From: Agapetus fuscipes
Lineage: Eukaryota > Arthropoda > Insecta > Trichoptera > Glossosomatidae
DNA: 64,000 bases
Assembly: GCA_951799405.1 (NCBI GenBank)
Contig: OX637353.1
Location: 9,362,001 to 9,426,000 of the forward strand
Direction: 5' to 3'
A model generated the notes under the pieces. It made no database searches, was not told the origin of the DNA, and saw only the letters and a list, made by a program, of their open reading frames with translations. The stretch's first letter is position 1; each line of letters begins with the position of its first letter. Position numbers and translations under genes: made by a program. Positions 42,319 to 54,381 of this stretch are shown in pieces.

Positions 42319-44290
42319 GGATATTAGAATCTATGATGTATGTTTTTACTGATGTTACTTCTCTCGCAAGAGTTTAAGTTACATTCCTCATAATTCGAGT
42401 AATTCCTCTGTATAGGTTTGGCTCTGTGGTCTAATGGTTATTTGTGGAGTGGCGTCCAATGTAATTCGATTCGCTAGATGTACCCTGAAATGGACAAACT
42501 TTGTGCTCTGTGGAGAGTCTGGGTAAATAGTGAATGCGGTCGGTAAAGTTGAAAAAGGGTAAAGGAAAGTAGAACGAATAAGATAAATACATCACTCTGT
42601 GTTGCTGATGGGGAATACAAAACATCGTTATTTGCACAGTCAACCAAATACTACAAGATAAAAATAGTTAACTCTGCTACTAACGAAATAAAACTATAAA
42701 ATATTCTGAATATAATGTTTTTGGTTCTACAATTATTTGTTGATGGTATTTCTTTAGTTCATTAAAAACCTATCGAATTTTTGTTTAGGTTTTTTTTCAT
42801 TGCAGTGGCTTATGAATGGTAAAGTTATTGTATCTTTTAGTTATGGTTAATATGCATCATTTCTTGAAGTGATTCCCTACAAAAAAGTTTGTCAAAGACA
42901 CTCAAAATCTTTTTAGACTAGAAAATATATTAGGTATTATCGATAAGAAGCCAAATTTTCTTGGTGTATAATTTAGTGTCTTAAATTACTTTTTCCTGCT
43001 GTTTATTTATTATGTACGCTTCTTAAGGTATTTCAGTATTAAAAAATAATTGATTAATACTTTATAGCTATCAGGAAAGAGATCAAAGAATACCTGTATC
43101 ACACAATTCAATAGATCCTGTAGAGAAAATATGGCCTGTCTGAAGATTGCATACGAAACAGAAGAGCATACAACCTTAGGACAAAAAGCACCTTACCTCA
43201 ATAGCCTTCAGCATCAGTAAGTTAAAACAGTGCTAAGAAAAATAAATAAAAGAAAATAATTTCAACATTAAATATTTTATTAGCTGACAATATTTTGATC
43301 ATTGATATGCCAAAAATAGTTTCAACTTATGTGCATTGACGGGCAATCTGATACATTTTATACTTAGTTTTCCCTTTAACGGGTTGCATTCCTTTACTAC
43401 AACGCTGCATCTAAAACTAGTCATGAATTTGTGTTAATATTTGCACAATAGTGCGAAAAAAATGATTCAGGACTCGAGTAGCCCTTGTCGGCGAAATGTC
43501 AGCACTTGACCGCAGCAGACAATGGTTGATTCTCGGAGCCTACATGTGTACGTAGACTTGTGTGTGTGTGTGCTAGAATGGGGTTTTGAGCACGGCCAGT
43601 GGACTTCAAACCCTTTTAAAAGGCACAAAGGGTAGCAAAATAAGCGATTTTGGATGCTAGGAAAAAAATAGAAAGAAATTTTCAAGAGATTTTTCATAGT
43701 AAATTTTACTTTCTAAGGATCTGTTTTTTCGACAAATAGTTTTGTAAATCACTACTGAGCCAAAAAAAAACATAATATGTTATTTTATGTTCCCATTGAG
43801 CATTGCACAGTTATTTTTATTTTTTTATTTAAAAGTTATAATATTTTTTTTGTTAAATTGCAACAAGATTCATTCGGTGTAAGTAGATTAACTTTTTGGG
43901 CGTAATTTTGTTTGTAATGTAGATTTATGTTTGTTGAAATTTATTTGTAAAAGGTATCCGTCGAAATATTTCTAAAAAATAGAAAAAGTAATGAAGGTTG
44001 TACAAAAGTATTGTCTTGATTTATGTTGTTTGAATTTATTTGTAAAAGGTTTTCGTCTTCTTATAAACTTCCACTCTAATTCAATTTCGATATGGTAGGT
44101 TCTTATGGCTTTTTTTATTAAAAATGTATTTATTTCATTTATTTTTTCTTTCAAAAACACAAGAACCTACAATCTAAATAACCATGAAAATATTTCTATG
44201 TACGAAAGTAAAATTTTGTATCACATTACATGAACAGTATTTATTGTGTCCAATACGGCTTTCATTTCTCAAAATAGTTGATAATATATC
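42319..44290. other. Unassigned intergenic DNA
   Basis: 43921-43965 and 44017-44056 are a diverged direct duplication (GATTTATGTT, TTTATTTGTAAAAGGT). At 43485-43500 TCGGCGAAATGTC faintly recalls the GAAACG box motif. No gene recognised. Confidence 0.4.
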
Positions 44291-44962
44291 GTCCCCCCAG
44301 TGCTTGCTTGGTTTATCTACTACCTATTTGATCCCAAGATAACCTTTAAATAAAATTATCTTAATAAAATCACATTCTACACAATCTGAGCTAAGAAAAA
44401 TACGTAAAACACAATAATGTGAAGGTTGTTTTAAATATTATTAAAATCAATTTCCATTAATCATGAGACACATTGCCTCCTCCAAATTCTGCCATATTTC
44501 ACCGCTTCTTCAGAGGCTTCACTGGCTCCGCGTACCCGAGCGCATCAAATTTAAACTGTGTGTGATAGTACATAAAGCTCTTCATGGAGGAGCTCCCACA
44601 ATACATCAGAGAGCTCATCACACCAGCAACAATCAGTACCAAGGGACTGACGCTAAGATCGGCATCAACAAGCGGCAATCTTCTGGAGATCCCGAGAAGA
44701 AGCCCCAACACGAACTGGAACGGCTTTGGAACTCGCTGCCTGACAGGCTGCGGACCAACGATAGTGAGGTGGTTTCCAGGAGGCAGCTGAAGACCTACTT
44801 CTTCCCACCTCTACAACCGGTGACTTTGGGATGACTAAGGGTCATGAAAAGGCGCCATACAAATGAGCTCATTATTATTATTATTATTGGTCCAGTGCAC
44901 ATATAAACATTGCTCATGTGAAATTACCTCTGATGGAGATAAGACAAACAAGCACTAAGGGG
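44291..44962. mobile_element. MITE-E split by a LINE-1 insertion
   Basis: The left TIR CCCCCCAGTGCTTGCTTGG and right TIR CAAACAAGCACTAAGGGG are 0.67 kb apart because 44475-44888 is a nested LINE. Removing the insert leaves an element collinear with 26971-27222 and 48605-48928. Confidence 0.75.
44475..44888 (+). pseudogene. LINE-1 (L2/CR1-like) RT C-terminus with ATT tail, nested
   Basis: The open frame 44463-44834 includes FCHISPLLQRLHWLRVPERI, FKLCVIVHKALHGGAP, LERLWNSLPDRLR and QLKTYFFPP, the hallmark end of L2/CR1-like reverse transcriptases. After the stop come GGGTCATGAAAAGGCGCCAT, ACAAATGAGC and an (ATT)n tail. A frameshift scrambles the region after KALHGGAP. It is a 5'-truncated, 414-bp insert inside MITE-E. 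Confidence 0.8.
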
Positions 44963-45536
44963 ATAATATACCTACATACATTGTGTTGGTATTATATTGT
45001 TAGCGTATTTGAAATTGTATACAAGATGCTGTGCAAATAATTTGGTAAACAAACTATAGAAAAAAAAAACTCTTACATCATTCCTTTGAATGCAATCCAG
45101 GCACTTGAAAACACCACCTTTGCTTGACCATGCAAAAAATATAAACTCCCTTTCCAATCGCAAAACCTTCCCTTAGATAAATGCTGAAAGTGATGGGAAT
45201 GGGCAAATTGAAAATGTCCAGTGAAATATTGTGCAATAAGATATGTGTGCAACAAGGTTCGTTGGGCAAATAGTTGTTTAAGAAAAAAATGGGTTGCGAA
45301 ATTTGTTTGCCGAGCAGTTGAATTTCTGGAATTTTGTAAAAAGCAAATATGTTTCAATATTTTCGACGCTACGGTCGAGTGAACAAAGCAGTGACCCTCA
45401 AATTGTCGGTTTGAAAAAAGTGCCAGTTTGAGTCCGTTTATGCCCGTTTAAGATATCTTTGACCCTTAATTAGTAGACGCTACTGGTTAACAATGCATAA
45501 ATAATTCTTGTAAAAAAACTGACATATTATAAATCA
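44963..45536. other. Unassigned intergenic DNA
   Basis: Overlapping reverse-strand frames at 44972-45357 have no domain. Confidence 0.4.
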
Positions 45537-45790
45537 TTCCTTGACTTATAGGTTAGTATGAGGCTGGCAAAATATACTGTACAAAATGGTTCACTTTGTT
45601 AATGTCACCTCTGTTTCAGGGAAAGTCGGCAAGAGTTGCAGGGCTTATGTTCATTTAAGATTGAGTTTTATATTGAAGGTTCACATGCGGCATGTTTAAG
45701 CGCGTACTTAAACGCGTCTGCTTGTGAGAATACGTTTAATATAAATCTTAAATGCAATATATCTTTGCAACTTAGATTATAGATAATAGA
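45537..45790 (+). repeat. Rep-C, full-length, ATTATAG tail
   Basis: TTCCTTGACTTATAGGTTAG start, CTCTGTTTCAGGGAAAGTCGG, and TTGCAACTTAGATTATAGAT tail. Confidence 0.9.
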
Positions 45791-45799
45791 TTCATGAAC

Positions 45800-45966
45800 A
45801 CGCTGCAGAAGTTGTAAAGTTTATGTTCATGTGAGGTTTGGTTTATTTTTTATGTACACACACACGCAGTATGCGTAAGTGCGAATCGCATGCGCCTGCT
45901 TGTTGGCATGCAATAAATATGTGACTTAAATATGAATATATCTTTGCAACTTAGATTATAGATTAT
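45800..45966 (+). repeat. Rep-C, 3' two thirds, directly after the previous copy
   Basis: GCAGAAGTTGTAAAGTTTATG to TTGCAACTTAGATTATAG. Head-to-tail with 45537-45790, so it looks like a tandem dimer sharing a tail or an insertion into the tail. Confidence 0.8.
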
Positions 45967-47278
45967 TTTGTTAGTCACAAAAGAGAAAATGAGCACTCAC
46001 TTTATCGCCACCTTTCAATCTCTAAAGTATCGCAATCATCTGTATATTTATAACGTTTTTGCAAACTCATATTTGGATTTCATACCATTCATCATAGCCG
46101 GGGTATAACTATCAAAATGGTTTGTTATTGAGTATTGCAACACCTTGGGGAGAAATAATACAAATTTGTATTGGCGTTTTTTTTCGTTTCCTTCTCTGGG
46201 ATTCACTCGTAAGCATTCGGCACAGATATAAACAACACCCAACCCTTTGCAATGAAAGCCTTTCAGGAGAGTCGCAGCACATGTCCCACTACTGCAGATG
46301 TCTACTCGAGTTCAGTAACTGGTGCAGGCATTTCAAACTTATTTGTACTTTATGGGAATACTTATTTATTTTAAATCATTCAAGTTGGAATACCAAGATC
46401 TAGTGAAGGTTAAAGTCAATAATTTGTAAGGAATTTAGTACAAAAAACAATGGGCTATCTTTTTCCTCATAAGCTCTAGCGCATGAAATACATATGTTGT
46501 GAAAAAAACATTGTTAAATCAATATATAGGTCCGGTATTTTCAACTATGTAAGTATAGCATATGTGACTTTAAGCTGATAAATAAAACTACCCACGCAAT
46601 TGATGTAATGCGTCTTCTTCATTCACTATAAAGTCGCTGTGCTAACGTTGAAAATACTGGGTATAAGAATTTCTGAAGTAAGCTTTGATACGCTAATAAT
46701 CTACGCATTTTTGATGTAATTTTAATTTGCTGATTGAAAACACTAAAAACATTTTAAATTTTTTTTTTTTTTTTGAATGTTTTAAACTAATGGACGGCAG
46801 GAAAGCAAACGCATAAACCACCGCGTCGCTTTGATAGCCAGCCTTGGAAATGTTTTCAGCTTGTGAAAACAAAACGTCTGTAGATAGAAAAACTGCGCAA
46901 TGAACATTGTTTAATAAAAAAAATATGAACAAGGCAAATATTTGAATACAAAAATTCTAACGTAAGCGATAGTTTAAGCACATTAATGAAGAAATATTCA
47001 TTAACAAATTAAAATAATATTCTGACTATACCAAGACCTTTTGATATTTTCTGGACGTATTTCTTCAACACATTTACAATCCCTGTCGATATAAAGATGA
47101 GGCCTCTCCATAATGGGATCGATACATTGATAAATCTCGATCACTTTTTGTGGGCAACCCTTCGCAGGGGACAACAATATGTAAATGGTACAACTGCATG
47201 GGCAGATGATAACCCCAAGGTGTACCTCAAGGTGTATGGAGCGTGCTACGAGGCAAGGTGCATCTCCATCTGTACCCC
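45967..47278. other. Unassigned intergenic DNA
   Basis: 46122-46403 is open for 93 codons and 47001-47354 for 117 (reverse), neither with a recognisable domain. The 46060-46330 stretch is fairly GC-balanced and could be conserved non-coding DNA. Confidence 0.35.
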
Positions 47279-47402
47279 GAATACAAAACTTGTACACCAA
47301 AAATACACGAAAAATAAAACGCTCACAAGAGGTACTGTTTGAGTGTTCATACACAATTTTGTAAACGGTATAGTTGTGTTTAAACGTTTAGTTTTTGGGG
47401 AA
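47279..47402. mobile_element. MITE-D, decayed
   Basis: GAATACAAAACTTGTAC, AAAACGCTCACAAGAGGTACTG and TTTAAACGTTTAGTTTTTGGGG. Confidence 0.55.
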
Positions 47403-47865
47403 TTGAGCAAATAACAACATTCACCCCTTGTGTATGTAATGCAATACTTTGGTTTCTTGCTTGGTTGTCTATGTATTGTTATTACAATCTGCAAGCGTAG
47501 TAGAATAAATTGAATTGAATAAGTTTTTTTTAAATAATTTGTTTGTTTTTGTACAAAAAATGACTTTTTTTTAGCTGCAAAGATGTAGCATTTACAAAAA
47601 CAATGGATTGAAGGTAGTCTTCTTCTTCGATGGCGTTGGTCTGTTTTAGCTTCTGACGCTGTTTTTTAGTTCACAACCTGCAGAACCCGAGTTGCATCCA
47701 TCTATTTTTTTCTGGAATACGTTTCTTTTAAAATTGTTTATCAGTTTTCATTTTCACCGTAAATCAATCGATTTGTAAATTTCATTTAGTTTCATATATA
47801 CTACTAGAAAGAACAATTTAAATAGGTAGGTAAGTAAGAGACTTTTTGAAAAGTAGAAAAAAAAC
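47403..47865. other. Unassigned intergenic DNA
   Basis: Nothing recognised. Confidence 0.45.
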
Positions 47866-48021
47866 AATACCAGCCTCCACAGGAGCTGGTAAACCCCCAC
47901 TTCAACAGAAGGCCAAGGCCAGCCCTCTTAACTGTAAAAATAAATGGGTTCTATCACCACATGCGAACCTTTTGAGGAAAACGTGGCAATAAATTGCACT
48001 GTATGCGTAGCTTTGTTGCAT
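47866..48021 (+). mobile_element. SINE-A, 3' half
   Basis: ACCAGCCTCCACAGGAGCTGG, CCCCCACTTCAACAGAAGG, CTGTAAAAATAAATGGGTTC, ATCACCACATGCGAACC and TGCGTAGCTTTGTTGCAT. The tRNA-like head is lost. Confidence 0.8.
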
Positions 48022-48604
48022 TGACATCGGGTAACTATGAAAGAAAATTCATCTTTTGTAGAAACAAAGGTGAACTGGATTCAGATTTCCATCCTTTAAT
48101 TCTACATTATTTCAATTATTGTTAACTTAAATCGTTTAACAAAAAAAGATTAAAAATGTTATAAATTATATTTTATCTTAAGCCATAAACTTGGAGTCTT
48201 AATCACACTTCATCTCTACCGCAAATACATAAATAAAATTTAGTAACCTACTGTCATAATGTACAACTACCTGAAACGCGCTATAAATAATTACAATCTT
48301 TATTATCTCTCGGACCCATTGCTTTATTCAAATTATCATTTCTCGAATAAACACGTTTAATTCATTTAACCACATGTAGAATTAATCAATTATTCAGTCA
48401 AGTAACAGGTTGTAAAATTGATAATGTCTTATAGATAAAAACTCAGAAAATCAGAAACAAGTATCATCTCTTGAACAAGCCGGTACTGAAAATAAAAATT
48501 GTGTGCAATTTAACAGCATAACAATATCTACACGGGTTTTTCTATAAAAATGGTTATAATTTTAGATGAGAATATGTAAAGTATTTTTTTTTTTGCTTGA
48601 AAAT
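48022..48604. other. Unassigned intergenic DNA
   Basis: Nothing recognised. Confidence 0.45.
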
Positions 48605-48928
48605 CCTCCCCCAGTGCTTGATTGACTTATCTACCTTTTGATTCAAATATGATCTTCAAATACAATTTTCTTAGGTATCACATTCTGCACAATCTGAGCT
48701 CAGAAAAAAAACGTTAAACACGATAATGTGAGAGTTGTTTTTAATATTTTCAAAATAAATGTCGAGCATTCATAAGATATTAAATTTTTTTTTTAATTTT
48801 TGGCTCGAATATTTTTGCCTCGAAAAAACATCCTCAGAAGCAGTAGTGACTCTTGCAACTTCATAAGACACATTGGTTCAGTACATATACAAACTTTTCT
48901 CATGTGAAATAACCTCTGTTGGAGATAC
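48605..48928. mobile_element. MITE-E, right TIR lost
   Basis: CCTCCCCCAGTGCTTGATTG start, ATCACATTCTGCACAATCTGAG, GACACATTGGTTCAGTACAT and CATGTGAAATAACCTCTG. It provides the empty-site sequence for the LINE insertion at 44475. Confidence 0.7.
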
Positions 48929-48950
48929 CCCCTCTTAATATTAATTTATT

Positions 48951-49041
48951 GACGTAATCCTAGCTCCTTAAATTTAAAAATAAATAGGTCCAAATCACCA
49001 CACGTATCTCCTTTGGGGGCAACGTGGTAAAAGTCCCACTT
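48951..49041 (+). mobile_element. SINE-A, 3' tail fragment
   Basis: CCTAGCTCCTTAAATTTAAAA, ATAAATAGGTCCAAATCACC and CAACGTGGTAAAAGTCCCACT. Confidence 0.65.
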
Positions 49042-49187
49042 TATTTTCTGCCACTATTTCGACAACTCAAAACACAATATTTAAATTACGGATCTGAAAA
49101 AAAGAAGCGCTTTAATATAAATATTTGTAAGACATGTAAGGTAGCCAGTCGAGATGCAAAAGCTATTAAAAAATACTGAAGCAACTT

Positions 49188-49346
49188 TCCCAAGTATAAA
49201 ACATTACGTGAATACTCAACCATCACGTTAACATAAAATTTATTGTAATTAAAACGCTCACTAGTTGCGCTGTTTTGTTTTTGATAAAAAAAAATTATGT
49301 AACGCGTTCACGCAATGGTTGAGTGTTTACGCTGTGTTTTATGTTC
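49188..49346. mobile_element. MITE-D, full-length
   Basis: CCCAAGTATAAAACATTACG ... ACTCAACCATCACGTTAAC, a central CTCACTAGTTGCGCTGTTTTG, and GCAATGGTTGAG ... GTTTTATGTTCGG. Confidence 0.8.
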
Positions 49347-49547
49347 GGAGTAAAGTTTATAGAGTGACTCTGTGTAAGTGAGATGTGACCTAGAGGGGGA
49401 TTCAACCTCACGACCACCTCGGGGGCAAGACTGACCGTTGGCCAGTCATGTCGTACGCCAGTAATAAAAAAAAAATTAATTATTTCACCGACATAACTGC
49501 TTCATTAATGCATAAATTTATTGAAGGGAATTTACTTCCCGCTTGTA

Positions 49548-49774
49548 AAATTGCAACGCAATTAAGCCGCATATATAGTTCAACATCTTATCGTCAATAT
49601 GTCATCGTAGGGGTTGCACTAACTGAGTTGTACTTTTTTATTTTCACATTTAAAGGAGCCAGTTGAATAAAGCACTTTCCTTGAAGTTAAGGTTTCTGTG
49701 CTCTTGGTAGGTTCTCATTTCTTGAAAAGGCTAAGTCAAACTTTCCGGGGATTTCTTTTGAATTAAGTAAGCAC
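49548..49774 (-). mobile_element. SINE-A, diverged, head missing
   Basis: TTGCAACGCAATTAAGCCGC at the 3' end, then CTTGAAGTTAAGG and GGTTCTCATTTCTTGAAAAGG. Ends before the tRNA-like head. Confidence 0.6.
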
Positions 49775-49805
49775 AAAAAAACACCTCGACTATGTGATGT
49801 CACCC

Positions 49806-50062
49806 ATCTATAATCTATAATCTATAATCTAAGTTGCAAGGATATATTCATTTAAAGCTCTCAGATGTATGCCCACAAACAAACACGTGTAGTTCGCGCT
49901 TACAAATGCTGACTGTGTACTTACAAATAAAATCCAAACTCAAATGAACATAAGCCCTGCAACTCCTGCCGACATTCCCTGAAACAGGGGTGACATTGGC
50001 AAAGTGAACCATTTTTTACAGTATGGGTGGTCAGCCTCATACCAACCTATAAGTCAAGGAAT
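49806..50062 (-). repeat. Rep-C, full-length, ATTATAG tail
   Basis: Tail with three ATTATAG units, all body blocks intact, ending ATAAGTCAAGGAA. Very similar to 7563 and 18543. Confidence 0.9.
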
Positions 50063-50475
50063 ACCCATCCCATCCCAAACCCATCGTGGGTAAAATTCCC
50101 ATTTACAAATCAAATACATTATCCTGTCATTTATTATTGTTTCTACAATTTATTTTAATCAATTTCATTAGTAACAACATAAGAAATATAATCCATTCTA
50201 CTATGTTGACGAAAAATATTTTATAACCCCATAAATTTGCGAATAATCACCAAGTATACTGCCGCAATCAATACTCGTGATACAATAAAGATAAAGACTC
50301 ATTCGCAGCCGTTTCTCACTGCTCTTGTATATCAGACTTTACACTGCCTTCAATTAAAGCCTTATTATCACTTCAGTCTCGCTTCCTTTCATTCATCATT
50401 TCACTGTACGACAATACTAACCACATAGAAAACAAAATTACGTAATATGTATGTATGTATTCTCATCAGAGAGCG
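50063..50475. other. Unassigned intergenic DNA
   Basis: Nothing recognised. Confidence 0.45.
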
Positions 50476-50800
50476 GTATCGCAATGCAACTAAACTACAC
50501 ATGTTATGTAACTTTTTGCATCTATCCCTGAAAGGTTCGCATGTGGTGATTTGGGACCTATTTATTTTTACAGGTGAGGAGCTTGCCTCTCGCCAACCAC
50601 TTCAGTTAAAATGGAGGTTTCTCAACTTCTCAAGGAACTAGTTCTCATTTCTTATGGAGATTGAGTAAACCTTGCCAGCATTATTTTGGGCTTGAAATAA
50701 ATACCTAAACGGGAAATTATTTCTGGCACCCTCGGTGGGGATCGAACCCTTGCTCTCAGCATGGAATGCAAGCACTCTACCAGCTAAGCCATCGACCGGA
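50476..50800 (-). mobile_element. SINE-A, longest copy, about 325 bp
   Basis: From TCGCAATGCAACTAAACTAC (3' end) to GCTAAGCCATCGACCGG (head). Box B is clear on the reverse strand (GGTTCGATCCC). Confidence 0.9.
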
Positions 50801-50823
50801 CTTTTTATGAGCTTGGTTGTTGC

Positions 50824-50985
50824 TAGAAATCCATAGTCTAGTGGTAAGCGCTTCGGTCTCGTAAATGGAAGAACGTGGGTTCAAAATACTGTTTATATTT
50901 TCAAATATGCATTTCGCCAGGTTGAATACTTCATATTCCTTTACTGATGACCGGCTACCAAAGATCCATACAGCTTGATCACAAT
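50824..50985 (+). mobile_element. SINE-B, head and part of body
   Basis: ATCCATAGTCTAGTGGTAAGC, CTTCGGTCTCGTAAATGG and GTGGGTTCAAAATA, then GAATACTTCATATTCCTTTAC. Deleted around the GGCGGAGCAC block and 3' truncated. It sits next to the head of the reversed SINE-A. Confidence 0.75.
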
Positions 50986-50993
50986 TAAAGGAC

Positions 50994-51052
50994 CATCTCT
51001 GAAACAGGGGTGACATTGACAAAGTAAATCATTTTCCACCAATCATTTACCA
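50994..51052 (-). repeat. Rep-C fragment
   Basis: CTCTGAAACAGGGGTGACATT, CAAAGTAAATCATTTTCCACC and TACCAACC only. Confidence 0.6.
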
Positions 51053-51542
51053 ACCGAAAAACACGAATGAATAAAAGGCTTTCATACCATTTCTCAGAGC
51101 TTTCCAGACTATCCAATATTGTCTTCTACTTTTTTTGCTCCGTGTAATGATACCCTCCGTGGGACTGCTAGCAAGGCTGCAGTACTTCTCGCCTGCGTAC
51201 GCTGGTTCAGCAACACCGTACAGACACCACCCTCCAGCCCGGGGCAGACAATGCCTTATTTCTCAGGATGTATAATAAGCAAACGGATGCAGTAAATAAT
51301 GAGGCTGGCTGCCTTGATGAGCTCACGGCGATCGGCCCACCATCGAATTTTTTCATTAACCCTACGATTTTAAAGTAAATCTGCGCAGACCTTTAGCATA
51401 AAAAAAATGTGTACTTTTTTTACGTGATGTAGGTACCTTCTTGAAAACTATCGTGAAAATGACGATAACAAAAAACTGTTTTCATGGTTAATATACGAAT
51501 TTTATAAGGGTTAACTTGTTTCTGTTTTTTTCATTTAAAAAG
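51053..51542. other. Unassigned DNA, GC-balanced patch
   Basis: 51140-51345 is GC-richer (CCTCCAGCCCGGGGCAGAC) with no frame or repeat match. Confidence 0.35.
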
Positions 51543-51679
51543 AAATATATTTGTGAAGAGGAATGCAATTCCCCAACCTATTCTGCCTGGGCAGAAACAG
51601 GCATTAATATCATCAATTAATAATTGATTATTAATTTATAATTACCCAATGACATCTATTGAACAAGGATCAAAGTGTG
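51543..51679 (-). mobile_element. SINE-F body fragment
   Basis: TATATTTGTGAAGAGGAATG, CCCAACCTATTCTGCCTGG, ATCATCAATTAATAATTGA and ACATCTATTGAACAAGG match 23512 and 18394. Confidence 0.6.
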
Positions 51680-51702
51680 ATGTTACTAAGCAATGTCACA
51701 AA

Positions 51703-51863
51703 CCTCTTCTTCTTAATCTTGTTCCTCATTGCTGAGGGTTGTGGACCCGTGTGGAAGCAACCACTCTTCTCCAGTGCTCTCTTGACTGCGCTACCCGCAG
51801 CGCTCCAAACACTCTGCTGCTGTGGTGTCTCTTCACTTGATCGGTCCATCGTGCGGGAGATAT
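51703..51863 (-). pseudogene. LINE-4 reverse transcriptase C-terminal fragment
   Basis: The reverse strand in one frame reads ARWTDQVKRHHSSRVFGALR and then AQSREHWRRVVASTRVHNPQ with a stop. The RWTDQV...A...R..WRRVV pattern is the common LINE C-terminus, distinct in sequence from LINE-1, -2 and -3. A relative is at 32961. Confidence 0.6.
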
Positions 51864-52496
51864 TCCTCTTCCTCTCTTTATGAGCACTAAAACACAGTGT
51901 ACAATTTTTTGTTTACATTTTTTTTTTAAATGTTATTCTCGTACTATGTTTTGAACGATGTTTTGCTTGCAATCTTCAGGCATGCAAGGCATCTTCAGGA
52001 ATCAAAAACGGAATTTAGCTACTCACATTTGTGATTGGGAAAAGCGTGACCATCGTAGAGTTAAGCAATATTTTCATCGTGCGATATTAAAAATAGCACG
52101 TCAGCCCGGTCTCAAATGTGAAATATTTTAATTAGTATAAATATTTCTTGCAATAAGCGGGCCCTGAATGATTGCGCCAATTAACATTGTAACAACTCTT
52201 GCTTTTAATTAATTTATGGGATCGCTCAATGCACGTATCGACTGTGTTTAATGCTAAAGATAAATTTATGTAACTCATATCATCTCAAGTATACAGAATA
52301 TTTGTACTCATAGTTATTTAGATTATAGAGACGATATTTTACTATGACTAAACTTTATGTACTTTATGGTTATTTACTTTAAAAAATAATGCGCTTCTGA
52401 AGTAAATAAGGGAAAATGGATATAAAATAAAACATCACCATCAGTAGGTGATCTATTTATCGTATTTTTTTGTATTTACGCTAGGGTAGGTAATTA
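51864..52496. other. Unassigned intergenic DNA
   Basis: Nothing recognised. Confidence 0.45.
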
Positions 52497-52574
52497 AGCA
52501 TGTCTGCTTGTGGGAATGCATTTAATATGAATCTCAAATTATACATATCTTTGCAGCTTAGATTTAGATTTAGT
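52497..52574 (+). repeat. Rep-C tail fragment, ATTTAG type
   Basis: AAGCATGTCTGCTTGTGGGAATG to GCAGCTTAGATTTAGATTTAG. Confidence 0.75.
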
Positions 52575-52619
52575 AGGTAATTAATACGATGTTTTATATA
52601 AGGGGCTTTGTTCTATATA

Positions 52620-52818
52620 TAAGTTCACTTTGCCAATGTCACCCCTGTTTCAGGGAAGGTCGGCAAAAGTTGTGGGGCTTATGTTCATTTGAGGTTTGGA
52701 TTTTATTTGTAAGTACACATTCAGCATTTGTAAGCGCGAACTACACTTGCTGGTTTGTGGGCATACATCTGAGAGCTTTAAATGAATATATCCTTGCAAC
52801 TTAGATTATAGATTATTA
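52620..52818 (+). repeat. Rep-C, 5' truncated, ATTATAG tail
   Basis: Begins AAGTTCACTTTGCCAATGTC and runs intact to TTGCAACTTAGATTATAG. It lies 45 bp after a copy with a different tail type. Confidence 0.9.
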
Positions 52819-54191
52819 TTATATTATAGGCTAAGGCTAAAGAGTTACTAGGGTGTTTTACTTTTCTGGCGTAATTTTTTTTAATACTGAATGTAAGCTC
52901 TCTAAGAAGGTATGAAGTTGAATTTACATTCAAGTTTCTTTTTACTATTTTGTGATCAAAAAAATATGAGCTGTTTATAACAAATTATAAAGCAACACTT
53001 TGTTTTCTTAGCAAGTAATATTGCTTAGTTTGACACGAACATACTTGCAAGAGTTTCTTAAAATGTAATTGATACTTAAAGGATGATCCTATCGATAATT
53101 AAAAACCTTAAAGGTAAAACTGAATAAGTGGCATATTAGGCATACATGGGTTTCTCAGATAAATGCACAATATTTTCCTATTTTTTACAAGAGGAACCAC
53201 TAAAAATGTGTGAAAATCCTGTAGCTTAGAAGTTTTTTTATGAGCACTTCCTTATGATTATTTCACTTACTATGAAAAGTTATACACAATAACATGTTTT
53301 ATCAAATCAGTGAGTCAGCATTTATTCAATTTTATCCTTTAAGGTGGCGGTATTACAAAAATCTGATTGTGACGTCAAAATGAAGGTACTTATCGCATAT
53401 AATGTTTGAATCTTCTACAGATCAAACAACCGTTATCTCACAAAATAAGGGCATTTATTTTATCAAACAAGGTGCTTCATTTTATTCAGACCTTGATACA
53501 AGCACGCAGTAAGTATAGCCTCCTAGCAAAAATGTTTTATAAATTCTAAAGAAATAAGGGCGTAATTTTTTCGCGGGTCTCTACATATAGACCAAATGTA
53601 CGAAGCGTGCTTGGAATAATAAAAAGGCGCCCTCACGTATCGTGTTGCCATTGATTTCTTATAATCCCCCTGAACTAGGCCAAATTCTGCTCCGGTTCCC
53701 TAAATCGCATTGTTTTCATTCAATATATTAAATTTCCTTCCTAAATGATGTGCAATAAATATCGAACAAAAACTATATATTTTATACGCAGTGGCTGAAT
53801 GCTCTTCGGTTTGCAATAGATTTACAGTTTGACGAGGAAACGGCGGCAGATGTCGGATCGAATTTAATGTAAAAAAAATAGATATAAAAGTTTGATGAAT
53901 AATGCTTTGAAGCCTTTTTTATTGGAATATCATATTTTTATATGGCACATATAAGAATCTGTGCAATTAAAAATACAGTTACATAAAACCTGTGTATCTA
54001 TTTTTTACAATGTAGTCTTCTTTTTTTATATTATCTAGATTTTTGGCAGTAGCTTTGTTAAAGTTAATTTTAATATATTTAAATAAAAATTACTTCTTTT
54101 TTATTAATTATTAACATCACCACTAATTTGAATTAAAACGAATCAATTTGTATTAGTCTTTTTTTATTCAATTTATTAATATAAATCCTAA
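52819..54191. other. Unassigned AT-rich DNA
   Basis: No gene or window repeat recognised over 1.37 kb. Confidence 0.45.
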
Positions 54192-54290
54192 AACTTTTGC
54201 TGCCCATTTCTGAATTAGAGGTGATATTGGTAAGGTGAGCAATTTTTCATAGTAAAGGTGGTCAGCCTCATACTGACTGTCAGTCAGAAA
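54192..54290 (-). repeat. Rep-C, head fragment, decayed
   Basis: TTTTGCTGCCCATTTCTGAAT, GAGGTGATATTGGTAAGGTG and GGTGGTCAGCCTCATAC. Confidence 0.6.
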
Positions 54291-54381
54291 ATAAAAAATC
54301 TAAAAGACATTTCCAACAATCATAAAAACAGACAATAAAAAAAAGTTTTTATTAAACTTACAGTATCAGTGAAAAGCCTTA

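Noticed and set aside
43485..43500. Third hammerhead-like locus
   Set aside because: Has a GCGAAATGTC box but no CTGANGA box and no stem II in front of it.
46122..46403. 93-codon plus-strand frame as a gene
   Set aside because: No recognisable domain, homopolymer-coded stretches, and no promoter or splice context.
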